Position numbers and translations under genes: made by a program. The notes under the pieces were generated by a model. That model saw only the letters and a list, made by a program, of their open reading frames with translations, was not told the DNA's origin and ran no database searches. From Lactifluus volemus (Eukaryota; Basidiomycota; Agaricomycetes; Russulales; Russulaceae), in NCBI GenBank assembly GCA_022376515.1, contig WTXI01000404.1, positions 1-29,751 on the forward strand: 29,751 nucleotides of DNA, in the 5' to 3' direction. This document shows, one piece after another, positions 9,527 through 19,970 of this stretch (the first letter of the stretch is position 1; every line of letters begins with the position of its first letter).

Positions 9527-10984
9527 ATGTCTTCCAATCTTCCACTCCCACCCAAACCTGAGTTTGAAGCACTCCCACCAAGTCGCCCTCCTTCAGATAG
9601 GCGACAACACTCTCCTCGTAAATCCCCCCCGCCGCGGTCACGCCTCCCTCACGGTGACTCTTATCGTCCCCCTGACTATCGTTCTCGCTACAGAGACTCG
9701 CGCGGTCCCTCTCGCTACGACTCAGACGCGCGAACACGAGACGATTATCACCGTGATGACAGACGGTATGACTCTAGGCACTACGAGCCTGATTACAGGA
9801 GAGATTATGACCGCGACCGCGCCCGCGACGGTGACAGTACTCGCGAAGGACGCGGCCTTAACCGTGACCGCGACCGCGATTATGACCGCAGCCGTGACTG
9901 TGAAAGACGAGATTATGACCGCGGACGCGATCAGCGTGACTACTATGATCGTGACCGTCGTCGCTATAGCCCACCACGTCGACGTTCCAGAAGCCGTCGG
10001 CGAGACGACCGATCATGGTCACCCCGGCGCCGTTCAGGTAAGTATCATCAGCGGAACATGTGCTCAACTCATCCGTTGAGTCTCCTTAATTCTATGCTCT
10101 AGTCTCTCGAGACCGTCGTCGGCGCTCTCCGACACCACCATCACGTCACAGCCCATCGCGCCGTCGTTCCCCCGATGCCAGTTCGAACGCAGACCTGAAG
10201 GCGAATGCCCAGCCCTCCTCCACGCCGTCAGCTCCTCCAGAGCTAAAGTCTCCTCGACATCATGACAGCGCGGCGGACATCCGGCGTCCACAACAGGACC
10301 CTTCCGCGTCACCTGCCTCTCCACGGCATCCCTCGTCAACTGAAACACGCACGACTCCGCCATTCTCGTCTTCCAGCACTCTAGACAAAGGAAAGGCCAA
10401 GGTGATCCCACAATCTGTTCCGGATGGCCACGAGGACGTGAAAATGGACGGTTCTGCTTCTCCGCAGAGTCCCTGGCCCATCGATCAACCAGGGAAGTAT
10501 AGCCCTCAACCCCCAGGAGCCCCGTCTGCGGCTCACCACCTACCAACCCACTTAAGTTTACCAGTAAACCCGAAACGATCGAGGGCTTCACAATCCCAAT
10601 CCAATCTCTCAGCCTCGAATGTGGCTCGTTCTTCCTCCAATTTCCGTTTGCCCCCCCTTCCACCCTGTGAAATAAAAGAGATCGTGAAAGAGAGTCTTGC
10701 TAAAGAGGCGAGTAGCCTTTAACATGTCGGCACACCGCACTCCTTACATAGAGCTTCCGCAGATTACTCGGCTGGCTAGTTTGAACACATCTCAAAAAGC
10801 TGCGGTCGAGCCACTCATTCGTGCTGCCGAACGCTCACGACATGAGCTCGAAATGAGTTTGCTCGAGCTCTATGCGGCGGGGGAGCGTCGAAAAGCGGCT
10901 GCCGCACAGGTTGAAGAGGCACGTGCGGGAACGTTGGGCATCGGTGGTGTGCATGAGTATTCGGCCACAGTGTCGGATTCTTAG
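9527..10984 (+). CDS. Arg/Ser/Asp-rich (RS/RD repeat) protein, probably nuclear
   Basis: Predicted product 447 aa. Exons: 9527-10037, 10103-10666, 10716-10984. A proline-rich start (MSSNLPLPPKPEFEALPP) leads into a strongly biased segment at about residues 30-170. This is made of RD, DRD, RDYDR and RS dipeptides, ending in SPPRRRSRSRRRDDRSWSPRRRS and continuing after the first intron as DRRRRSPTPPSRHSPSRRRS. A Ser/Pro/Gln-rich middle follows, then a helical C-terminus (SQKAAVEPLIRAAERSRHEL). RS/RD tracts are typical of splicing and 3'-processing factors in nuclear speckles, but there is no RRM or kinase domain, so the exact role is unknown. The second intron (10667-10715) is inferred because it removes a stop and keeps the frame into an alanine-rich helix. 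If it is not spliced, the protein ends at 10722. Confidence 0.82.
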
Positions 10985-11887
10985 AAGGAGAACTCTAGAA
11001 ACGTTTTGTTGTTCTTTCACTACATTAATAAGAATGTACGCAGCAGCGAGGAAGCACACGCCGGATGCGTACGATTGTTGAAATGAAAGCGAAGAGAGTG
11101 ACAACAGAAAAGAGTGAGAGTGAGATGTTTACGTCTTGGAGACCGGGTTGCAAACCATGTGTGTCTGAGTCGGATCCATCGGGAGCGCGCAGAAGAAGCC
11201 GAGCTCCTAAACGACCCAATCAAACATGCAAAACGACCAGGTCCGGCAAGACGCAAAATCAGTTAGTTGCATGGCAAAAAGCTTGACTGACAATGAACGA
11301 CACGGACCTGCATTGCTGTGAACAATTGTCTGGAAGTCATCTGCAGCTTTTTTTTATATCGTAAAAAGAAGAAAGAATAATTGTCAGGTGTCACAAACAG
11401 CCCTGAGCCTGAGACGTACGATTATGCACTCTTTACCCTTGCCCTGTCTACATATTTCAGACTGCGACGCATCACGCTCACTATCAAACGTATACTGTGC
11501 GTTGGGGTTTCGCTACGCGACAAGAAGCGAGTCAGGAGAACCTGTCACAAATGACAAGGAAAAGGAATGCGAACGAACGGAAATGAACTGTTTGAGAACT
11601 TCATTTTGGTTGTTGTTGGTGATAGCCGCCATCAGGTAAGTACACTACTGTACCTCATTCTCCTACAAGTACACTGCTGGTCGACATGACATCATTTCCG
11701 GCCCCCACCTCCCTTCACGTGAAACATCAGCGAGTAACCTGCTTCAGCTTCAACGGTTTTCCTATTTTCCCTATGTGTATTGTTTCACCATCCCCGCTCC
11801 GCTAGTCGCCCTCCCTTGAGGTTTGCGTCTCTGAGAGAGTTGTTAAGAACAGCGCGACAGGCTATTCGGACGTAAAGAAAAAAATAC
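10985..11887. other. Intergenic region with weak small-gene candidates
   Basis: About 900 bp between the RS-rich gene and the 3' end of PdxS. The best candidate is a minus-strand two-exon ORF (11308-11340 and 11129-11206, 101-nt intron with a CTAAC branch) that would encode 36 aa ending CNPVSKT. Another possible minus start (MAAITNNNQNE) lies at about 11,634. A consensus plus-strand donor CAG/GTAAGT is at 11,634-11,640. None is recognised or strong enough to call. Confidence 0.3.
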
Positions 11888-13486
11888 CTACATGGTCAAA
11901 CCTACCATGGGCGCGCCGAGGTTTTCCGAGATCTGTTTCGCGTTCGCTCGCGTTTAGGGTTGCGAGTAGTTAAATCGGATACTTACCTCCGCAAGCACGG
12001 TCGGATTGTTGTAATGTGTAACCTAGAATGTACATCAGTCTCACAAGACGAAACGTGACGATGAATTCGGGGTTTACGGCCTGTACTATGGCACGAGCAC
12101 GGTTGGCGGGTTCTCCGGACTGTAATAAGACGAAATCATCAGTTGGTTGCGAAAAAGTCTGTCTTCGGCCTCGGAAACCATACCAAGAAGATGCCAGACC
12201 CTACGAAGACTAGAATGAATAGGGCGTCAATTACGTTGGCATGGCAAGGTACGAAAAATGCTGCCGACCTCCATCACAGCCTAATTGCATCATCATTGCA
12301 GCATCAGCTGTTGTACGATGTGGTATATAGAACCGCGGTCAGTGAACCGCAGCAAAAAGGTTGGAGCCATGGGGATAGCTGCGCACCTGGTGTGGCGATC
12401 CCGCCGGCGGCAAAATTGACCACAGGAAGCCGCTTCAGGCGTGCCGTCTCCTTGAGTAGATGGAACGGCGCCCTGATGTCCTTTGCGTACGCGTACAGCT
12501 CCTCCTCGGTCATAACGCTCGCCTTGCGGATCTCACTTGTCACGGCACGCTGGTGACGCACCGCCTCGACAACATTGCCTGTCCCCGCTTCGCCCTTAGT
12601 ACGAATGAAAGCTGCACCTTCAGATATGCGTCGGAGGGCTTCGCCGAGGTCCCTCGCGCCACAAACGAAAGGGACCTTGAAAGGGTGCTTGTTGATGTGA
12701 TACTCCTCGTCCGCGGGCGTTAGTACTTCCGATTCATCGATGTAGTCAATCCCAATGCTTTGTAATATCTACGTGTAGAGAAGTCCAAGGTAGACGCGGG
12801 ATTGAGTTTATGAGTGGCACGTTGTGTCCGAGGTTATGAAAGGAACCGTCACCTGAGCTTCAACGAAATGGCCAATCCGCACCTTGGCCATGACGGGGAT
12901 AGAAACGGCTTCGACGATCTCCTTGATCATGCGAGGGTCACTCTTGAGACGTCCAGGTGAATAGTTGTAGCCTCATGATACAGAGCAATGAAACCTGACA
13001 CTTGCCATACGCGCGACACCGCCTGTAGCGCGAATATCCGCAGGCACACGTTCCAGTGCCATGACGGCACATGCGCCAGCCTCTTCAGCTATCCGCGCCT
13101 TAGCGAAGTGGCACCAAGCGAAAAGCGATTAAAAAGACCATTACAGCGGGGTTTAGTTGGCGTACGGCATGCACACCTGTTTTGCATTGACGACGTCCAT
13201 GATGACGCCACCCTAGTGGTGATAGAAGTTTGCAAGTGAATTGTAGCGTATGGATGTGGGCACCCACCTTGAGCATCTGGGCAAGGCCAGACTTGACCTG
13301 AACAACATGGAAGCATATACATTGAGTCACGATCACTTGCTAGTAGGGCGCCTAATGGTTTAAAGAAGGCGGTGAAGAAGCACGCACCCCAAATGTGCCC
13401 AAGTTGCTGTTTCCTGCATCCTTTACGCGTGTCGGCGCGTTGACGGCATTTCCAACTCCTTGGAGAATCTGAGGGGAGACACTCAT
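11888..13486 (-). CDS. SNZ1: Pyridoxal 5'-phosphate synthase, PdxS/SNZ subunit
   Basis: It makes the vitamin B6 cofactor PLP from ribose 5-phosphate, glyceraldehyde 3-phosphate and ammonia, the ammonia coming from a PdxT/SNO partner not seen here. Eleven exons: 13388-13486, 13268-13297, 13177-13212, 13006-13098, 12853-12942, 12387-12768, 12269-12307, 12184-12209, 12078-12119, 11987-12022, 11888-11932, giving 305 aa, full length for the family. In the (beta/alpha)8 barrel, Asp49 (GGVIMDVVN), Lys106 ([14 protein letters not shown]) and Lys174 ([12 protein letters not shown]) match the catalytic residues, and the 68-residue spacing of the lysines agrees with the bacterial enzyme. The phosphate loop [15 protein letters not shown] and [12 protein letters not shown] follow, and the end is [14 protein letters not shown]. 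The intron at 12943-13005 is GC-AG (donor ATG/GCAAGT). Five of the last exons are under 46 nt. Confidence 0.95.
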
Positions 13487-14647
13487 CAGTGTAAGGTCGA
13501 GTTGAAGATTGATGTCACACTACGATATTAGTCTCCATTTGACAATTGATAAAAACATTTCGTTTTTTTTTTTTTTTCCCACTTGGCTGGTGTGTGCGGA
13601 CCGATTGAACCGACAGCTTTCCTGTTCTTACAAGTTTCACGGGGCTCGCTTTCACACACGAGGGGTTTATTATATAAAGGTCGACGAGATCGAATTTCTC
13701 GGGCGCAAACGGATTTGACTAGGTTTCATTGCGCCGACGTGTGGCGCAATGGGTGGTCTCTCCACTCACTCGCAGTTTGCGCGGGGCTCCTAAAGGGATG
13801 AGATGCTTACTCATTTTTCGGCATGATATGCGCTTCTGGCCAAATGAACTCGCGGTTCTATTAGCTGGCAACATATATAGGTTCTCTTCTCACGGTAAAA
13901 TTTCACAAGTTGATCATATACATATATGATGGCACGTTGGCACCACCATTGTTATGTTGACCGCCGATAGGACGATCACACCAGCAGTGCAACTAACAAC
14001 AGTTCTTGTGCCTTGCGCGCTCCTTGGCACATGTCAGTCCCCTCATTGACATGGGATACTCCGCGCGTGATGTTGAATTGGAATTGGAACATGTCGCTTC
14101 TGCTACCGTGTCAGGGGTGTGAGATGACACATGCTCCTGCACGATCCCAATTATTACATTTTTCGATCCCTAACAATATTGCCGATGATTACAGTTGTAG
14201 ACTGGCTTGAATGGCCAAGAACTGACATTCTCGTAATGACCGTATTATGTTCCCGTCAAAATCTGGCATCACTCTGGGTGGCTGGAATAGGGGAGATTTG
14301 ATTTCGACTCAAGGGCGCAGCACCATCGATTTGAAAAAAAAGGGACAGGAAGCCAACATTAATGTACGACGCCACACGTATGACTTGAGCCACGAGATCA
14401 CTTGACTGACTAGGGTTGAAAGAGAATGGGAAATCGGACCAGGCCCTTTGGCCGTAGAAGGAACCCAGGGTTCCGAAATGGGGCCTGGGGCAGGTACTCT
14501 CAAAGACCAGGAGGTGGTCATCAGGGTTGCTTGTTGTCGTCGTGGTGAACAGAGGCAAGGAATCCTAACAGGCGTAATGGGACATTCTTTAATGCGCTCG
14601 ATTGTGTCACAAGGAGATAATATAAGGCCATGGGCGGCATTCTCGTG
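13487..14647. other. Intergenic region without a supported gene
   Basis: About 1.16 kb lies between the PdxS start and the mL49 stop. The first few hundred bases should hold the PdxS promoter and include a poly-T run at 13,563-13,577. A minus-strand ORF at 14,256-14,558 (contains RPHFGTLGSFYGQRAWSDF) has possible splice sites, but no family is recognised. A hairpin at 13,727-13,751 is listed separately. Confidence 0.45.
13727..13751. repeat. Short perfect hairpin
   Basis: CATTGCGCC and its exact reverse complement GGCGCAATG are separated by 7 bases, giving a 9-bp stem. It lies about 240 bp upstream of the PdxS start codon. It could be a two-fold symmetric protein-binding site or chance. Confidence 0.4.
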
Positions 14648-15073
14648 TCAGAAACCGCGGCGAACTAGCCAGTCCAGGACAACCTGTTTCCGACTAAGGC
14701 CGCTAAGGACGAGATGGTTTGATCTAGTGATGCGTGCTTTTATGACAGTTCGTATCGGTGAGGTAGAGTCGGAAAGGTCGCGAAGCAGATCATCAACTAG
14801 GACCTTTTATGATGCCGATGAGGAGGTAACTGATTTTGACAAGCCGAGATCACGAACCTTGATGCTGCCCTCCACATTGCGAATGGTGATGAGAAATCGC
14901 GAGCGACCGTTACGAACGTCTGAATAGACAGGAAGAGAGCCACGGGAATTTCGAGGTACAAAATACGAAGGGCGGGGAGAACGCGGGGCTGATACTGATG
15001 CGGTGGCGAAGAAACGGGGATGGAGGAAAAGGCGAGTTGAGAATGAAAAAGGGGTTAGTGGGAGGAGTCTCAT
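14648..15073 (-). CDS. IMG2: Mitochondrial large ribosomal subunit protein mL49 (Img2-like)
   Basis: Predicted product 123 aa in two exons (14858-15073, 14648-14803; 54-nt intron). The first 30 residues (MRLLPLTPFSFSTRLFLHPR...) are basic and hydroxylated without acids, as in a mitochondrial presequence. The core FVPRNSRGSLPVYSDVRNG followed by RFLITIRNVEGSI is the mL49/Img2 signature. The C-terminal part LVDDLLRDLSDS, VIKARITRSNHLVLSG and DWLVRRGF completes the domain. It is a structural component of the mitoribosome, needed for mitochondrial translation. It diverges from the proline-rich gene at 15,393. Confidence 0.92.
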
Positions 15074-15392
15074 GATGGGATTAAAGAAAGGACGTGGATC
15101 GGTATCGAAAGATCTGGTAAAGAAAAAAATAATAATAAATTTGAATTAGAGTGGCGTGTGTTTCGTCCCCCTGTGGTGGGCTCACACAAATCGCTACTGT
15201 ACTGTATCGGCGCGGCGCGGTAATCTTGTCGCACGACGCAACGCTGTCATCTCCTTCCATCTCAAGATTTCACACCGCTCCTCCGTTTCCCTACCATCCC
15301 TACTATATCATAATATTCCCGATTATGCCGCCCTTCTTATACCCGGCTCCTCTCCATATTGTCTTCGCTTCCCTCCTCCTCTCCCCCCCAAT
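15074..15392. promoter_or_regulatory. Divergent intergenic region, mL49 / proline-rich gene
   Basis: This 319-bp region lies between two divergent start codons. It has an A-rich patch (AAAAAAATAATAATAAAT, 15,123-15,140) near mL49. A pyrimidine-rich stretch directly before 15,393 is typical of fungal promoters and 5' UTRs. An ORF through it on the plus strand starts upstream and is not supported. Confidence 0.4.
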
Positions 15393-16068
15393 ATGATGCA
15401 CCACCAATCTCTTCCCTTCCCTCTCTTTGGCCAATATCCTCCCTCCTGGCCCGACTCATGGCCCGCTTGTCCATCGTATCCATATCCGTCCCCATCCCGC
15501 CGGCGGCCACATTCCCTCCTCGAACACTCTTCAGCTAGCTCGTCCACCACATCCAAGTCTCTACACTCTCACTCTCATCGTACCAAGGGACGTTCACTTC
15601 GTGCTCAGGTGCCCCCGGCACTTGCTGCGCTTCCTGCGCTTCCCGTCCCGTTCCCAATGCCAGCGCTTGAACGTGAGTCTCCTTTTTTTGACCATTTCGG
15701 TCTTGTCTTCTATTTACGCAGCTTCCTCAGCGCCTTCCATATCCCCCTTGGACCCCGGATCACCGATGTCTACGGCTGCGCCACTCACACCTGCACCGGA
15801 GTTTCTCCATGTGGTGTGCAATGCGCCATTATTGGCACCCAAGCCCCTTCCATATCGACCGCCCGCGTTTCTTGATAGTTTTGAGCTTCCCGACCCAGAT
15901 GAGGATCTCTCACACCCACCGTACACTCGAGCGAGCTCAAAGAGAAAGCGTGGAAGAGATGCACAGGACGACGGAGCCCCTTCCTCTTTTGTTTCTAAGC
16001 GACGTGCGACTGAGACGGTGTTCCGCGGGCTGAACGGTCTCAGGTCGCAGCGCCGGTTCACCAAGTGA
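15393..16068 (+). CDS. Unrecognised Pro/Ser-rich protein with basic nuclear-type signal
   Basis: Two exons (15393-15672, 15722-16068; 49-nt intron) give 208 aa. Codons 1 and 2 are both ATG. The N-terminus is His/Pro/Tyr/Ser-rich (MMHHQSLPFPLFGQYPP...), then Ser-rich (SSASSSTTSKSLHSHSH). After the intron come an FLDSFELPDPDEDL acidic motif, SSKRKRGRDA and SKRRATETVFRGLNGLRSQ. The KRKR cluster suggests a nuclear protein. There is no catalytic domain or transmembrane segment. The in-frame splice and the change from low complexity to a charged, ordered-looking C-terminus support a real gene. No function is proposed. Confidence 0.7.
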
Positions 16069-17077
16069 CTTGGCTTGCGTACGGCGAATCCCTTACGTTG
16101 TAACACATTGCCCTAATACCCAATTCAATTTCTTTCATCTCATCGTAAGTAGTCCGGCTATTACCCACTCTCGTGCGAATACTGATATTCCGCCGGTTTT
16201 AGATAACACATCATTGCGCATACATACATACATACATACATAAATCGACAAATGCATCCATGAAAACTGTTTATTAATAGAATCCTAATGACACGCTTCT
16301 TCTCACCGCGGTCGTTTTGCTGGCTACCCTGCCTCGCCTGCCCCCCCCACCTTGGATGATCCGCCTTGCGTTGAGCGCTTTTCGAGCTCGTTCCCATGCT
16401 TGATTGATCCCTGTTAACTTTGTTTTCTCCGCCACTCACGAAGCGCTTTCAAAGTTATTTTGATGGGCATTCTGTTCCCGGTTGTCCCCGTCTGATGCGG
16501 AACGCCACAGCAAGTCCAAACATTTGCATTTTCGTACTGGGTAGCGAAAAATATCCGACACCATCGCCTCCTGGTGTGAACGGACGTGGCTAACACCATG
16601 GTTTCACATGGGCGCCTGATTGATCTCGGGCTTCAACCCTGTCGGCTAAAGGACCTTGTGATCAGGGACCTGAACCAATATAGCTACACGCAACAAAAGC
16701 GCCATGAAAGTTGCCTTACAGATAAGTACAATATGAATGCATGTTACATACAGTATGCATGTGTCCCCTTCGACATGGCTGTCTTCTAGAAGCACGTGTG
16801 GGACAAGGTGATACACGAAGTGGTCAACCGATTTTTTTAAGCTGCCTCCGCCTCCTCGGTCCCAGTTTGAACCGAGACAGGGGTCGTTAGCACTTGATCG
16901 GAGACTCACGTGACTACACCCGATGCGATGCTATGCCGACTCGGACTCGGATGTGTCTTTTTTTACATAAAACTCGTACTGTACAGCAAATCGTTTACCA
17001 CCCTTCGTCACGGAGGGCACTGCGGATCGTGCCTGTGACCCTTGACGACCTCGCCTTCCTCCTTCCTGTGTGCACGT
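16069..17077. other. Intergenic region, no supported gene
   Basis: About 1 kb. It contains a TACA microsatellite at about 16,219-16,242. Short minus-strand ORFs at 16,161-16,599 include KITLKALREWRRKQS and a Lys/Gln/Gly-rich stretch but cannot be spliced into a recognised gene. CACGTG-type palindromes occur at about 16,909. The 3' part precedes the M24 relic and may contain more of its N-terminus, too decayed to read. Confidence 0.4.
16219..16242. repeat. TACA tetranucleotide microsatellite
   Basis: About six tandem TACA units follow GCA and end at TAAATC. It lies 150 bp beyond the stop of the proline-rich gene. This is an ordinary simple repeat. Confidence 0.85.
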
Positions 17078-18310
17078 GACGCATTCGCGTACATCACCCA
17101 GTCAGGAGCCAGTCCTGCCTACTTGGCGAACGTTTTTGTGGGTGGAAGTGACCGCGGTCCCGACGACCGCCTTTGAGGCGGCGGGCGTGTCTCACCTGTG
17201 TATGGTGTGTCTTACATTCCTATCTCTGTCCAATGCCGTGCTAGATGCACTGCCACCATGGTTTGGCGAGGCGAACGAGGGCGCACACACGATCGTTGTT
17301 GATGGTAACTCGGTGCACACTCTCGTTTGATAGCCGTGCGTGCGCAGCACCACGCACCTGCGTCGTCGGCGCACCAATAGATATATGTAGGCTCCGCCAA
17401 CGCAAGCCGATTGATGTGCCAACCAGGTACGTGTTCTCTCTCTCTCTCTTTCCCCTCATCTTATCTGAGGATATGCATTCGTTATATGGTCTTCGGGAGA
17501 TCAGGCACTAAACGTTGCAGGCTACTGTCGAACAGGCAGTCTGACTCTCCATCCGCCTCCAATATTCACGAGTTTAGTGCCTGATGGCTCAATAAATTAT
17601 ATCCAGCTACCATTCTTGCCGTATGACACCGTGCGCGAGAAGGCTCATATTGACATCCGCGAATCAAGGCTTGGCGACTAGTGCGGCACGCGTTAGCTGC
17701 AGGTCTGCACGATGACGATGGGCCCGTACAGTTCGCTTTTTGGTTATCTCCCTCGCGGCTCGGGTATCGATCGTACCTTGGGGTGTAGTGATCTTGTTCT
17801 CATTGATTTGGACGGTTCTCTGCATGGGGGTTACGTGAACGACGTGACGAGGGTGCGTACGGCTCTTTTTTTTTTCCTTTATCCCGACGTCAGATCTATT
17901 GTGCCTCCCCACCACCGACTTTTGACGCATCGCCATCACTAGACTATAGAGGGTGTATGGGTTAACAGGGCTTCTGTTGTATCTGGGCAAATTGGAGGAC
18001 CCTGTGGAACCTAGTCCATGAGGCTTAGGCGTTGGCCATGATTGTCACACATATTTTGCTGTCGTCTCGGTCAGGGTCTACTTTTTCACTTGGTCTGCCC
18101 CGGAAGGATGACTTGATCACCTCCCCCTGCCTTTCTTCCGTCTTCTACTTGCTATGGGCCTGGAGGCCACGAATTGCCGTATCTGCGAGGCCGCTCCGAC
18201 AAGAGCATTGAAATCACACAGAAATTCTCCAGGTTGGTATACGTGTCGAAGATTGCACGTACGTGGATGAGGATTTTGGAGCAGTCTATCTTACGGCAAG
18301 AGTTGGAAAT
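17078..18310 (+). pseudogene. Decayed M24 metallopeptidase (Xaa-Pro aminopeptidase-like)
   Basis: Pieces of one protein appear in the right order but in changing frames. They are: DAFAYITQSGASPAYLANVF (from 17,078); VEVTAVPTTAFEAAG (about 17,142); HTIVVDGNSVHTLV (about 17,287); APIDICRLRQRKPIDV (17,371); VREKAHIDIRESRLGD (17,631); AGLHDDDGPVQF (17,699); GSGIDRTLG then SDLVLIDLDGSLHGGYVNDV (about 17,757-17,851); MGLEGHELPYLRG (about 18,150, needs one extra G); GIRVEDCTYVDEDFGAVYLT (from 18,236). These match the creatinase N-domain and the pita-bread fold: the first metal-binding Asp sits in LIDLDGS, GHE provides the His/Glu part, and EDC gives the last Glu. There are stop codons and frame breaks between blocks, and some blocks are missing. 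This is a broken gene, not a functional peptidase. Introns are partly recognisable (a likely donor after VNDVTR at 17,851). Confidence 0.75.
17500..17585. repeat. 14-bp perfect inverted repeat inside the M24 relic
   Basis: ATCAGGCACTAAAC (17,500-17,513) is the exact reverse complement of GTTTAGTGCCTGAT (17,572-17,585), with 58 bases between. It falls where the M24 sequence cannot be followed (between RQRKPIDV and VREKAHIDI), so a small insertion with inverted ends is possible. I saw no clear target duplication. Confidence 0.55.
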
Positions 18311-19076
18311 TCACCACAAACCATGACTCATAGGAAACGAAATCATTGTCTGGCATTAAATGTTTGCATGTTTCACCTGATGACCTGGCGATTCTTTTGT
18401 GTTTCTGCGGCCCAACACGGCTCCGCGCTGATACATGAAGCTGAAGCGCAGGGGGGCAGCAAAAACAATTTACCGCGGAGCGCTGTTTAGATACTAAGCA
18501 AGATCTACATATGTGACCTAATCACGATGGCCCGGATAAGAATCTATCGTCATTCAATCATGCAAAGAGCCAAGTTCGCCCGTCGGCCAAATCCTATTTC
18601 TGCTTTCTGCAGATAGGCTCCGGACAAACTTGAAGGCGTGTTCAACATATATCATGACAACAACTTTTGCTTGACTTGAAATGGTCAATCCGTCTCCCCA
18701 ACGGTTCTGTGCGTTCTTCTTGACCAATATCACGCAGAGCTTGAAAACATGCCTCCACCCTTTGTTACTTGTTCATAATCAAAGAGCCAAGTTGGGGCAC
18801 CATATTGACCAGTGACAGCTATCAGACCAAGCACTTTCTCTACGCACAGTTGTCACAACGTACGTTGTACTGTAAAAGCTGTTGAAAAGAGTAAAGTCTA
18901 AGATGGCAGTGACGTGCCATCTCACGTGATCGTGTGAGAAGAAAGGGCTGGCCCTTGCCTTGCCTTGTAATTGGCTGGCACTTTGCTCTGCCCCCGCTTT
19001 GCATTGTCCCCGTCCCGCCTTGCACTTGCCTCACCTTACCTCTTACCTTTCGCTACCCTACGTTACACTTACTCTC
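18311..19076. other. Intergenic region upstream of the 19,077 gene
   Basis: About 770 bp without a supported gene. A 13-base word AAAGAGCCAAGTT occurs twice (about 18,564 and 18,780). A short palindrome GATGGCA...TGCCATC lies at 18,902-18,921, next to a TCACGTGATCGTGTGA sequence. These could belong to the promoter of the following gene. Confidence 0.4.
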
Positions 19077-19970
19077 ATGCCGTCAAACACGGATAATATC
19101 ACTCTCGTCGCCCCTCGTCCTGTCAGGCTATCCAACTTTTCAATTCATATCCCCTCTCCACACCGTCAACACACCTTTCGAATCACATCCACCCCCGCCG
19201 ATCCAGACAGATTGTTCTCAGCTGATCCCCCCTTAGATGATGATCCCCTCATTCACCTGGACTCCGAATCAATATCCCCAAAGGCGTCCCCTCGTGCATC
19301 TCCTAGGTATGTATTATATACAGAATATAGATATATCCCGTCCCACTCCTTCCCATTCCGGCTCCCCCATTTTTTACCTTGCTAATCTACCTTCTTATCA
19401 GGTCAAGCTTGCCGTCAGAAGCGCTTGAAGAATTTCTTTCTATTCTCAGGCCGTCTCTTTTCCCACCACGCTCCCCCATTCTTCGTCCTCTCAGATACCC
19501 CGTCTCCTCGCTCCACGATCGCACCCTTTCCTTCTCAAAGCCCCTAGGTGGAATTGACAACCTCTCTGTTCTATCCCGGGAAGATTCTCGCACTCCTGTG
19601 AAACAGTTAGGTGCTCCCCTCGGCTCTCGTGCTCCTCCACAGCACGAGAACGAAGAAAATGACGTGAGATCAGAAACACCTCCAAGGTTTTTTGGCTCGG
19701 GTCCACTAGGTACGCCTTTTGTGCCCCTACCCGTTTTCTATCAGATCTTTTCATCCCTAGCGCTCATGACCTGTATCGCTGACACATATGTTTGTCGACG
19801 TGTCAATAGCTTCCCCCATCTCTCGCATACACACACGCAACCCCTTCCAGCGTCACGCTTCCTATGAAACATCCATCGTGTCCACCTCGTATATCCCGCA
19901 GGATCGGGCTCTCTCTCCGGCCTCAGTTGCTCTACCTTCCCCTACGCCGAGCGAGCTCGAGTCAATCTAA
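19077..19970 (+). CDS. Unrecognised Ser/Pro-rich protein
   Basis: Three exons (19077-19306, 19402-19709, 19810-19970) give 232 aa with consistent frame across 95-nt and 100-nt introns. The N-terminus starts MPSNTDNITLVAPRPVRL and has an RITSTPADPDRLFSADPPL block with an acidic DDDPLIHLDSES. Exon 2 contains SSLPSEALEEFLSILRPSLF, a likely amphipathic helix, then Arg/Pro-rich sequence. Exon 3 ends in PSPTPSELESI. No enzyme motif, signal peptide or membrane segment is seen. The protein is probably largely disordered and regulatory. It does not resemble the other Pro/Ser-rich protein at 15,393 beyond composition. Confidence 0.68.

Noticed and set aside
9564..10079. 171-codon Thr/Val/Ala-rich plus ORF
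   Set aside because: It is the second frame of the RS/RD-repeat exon; repetitive Arg/Asp codons automatically create an open Thr/Val frame.
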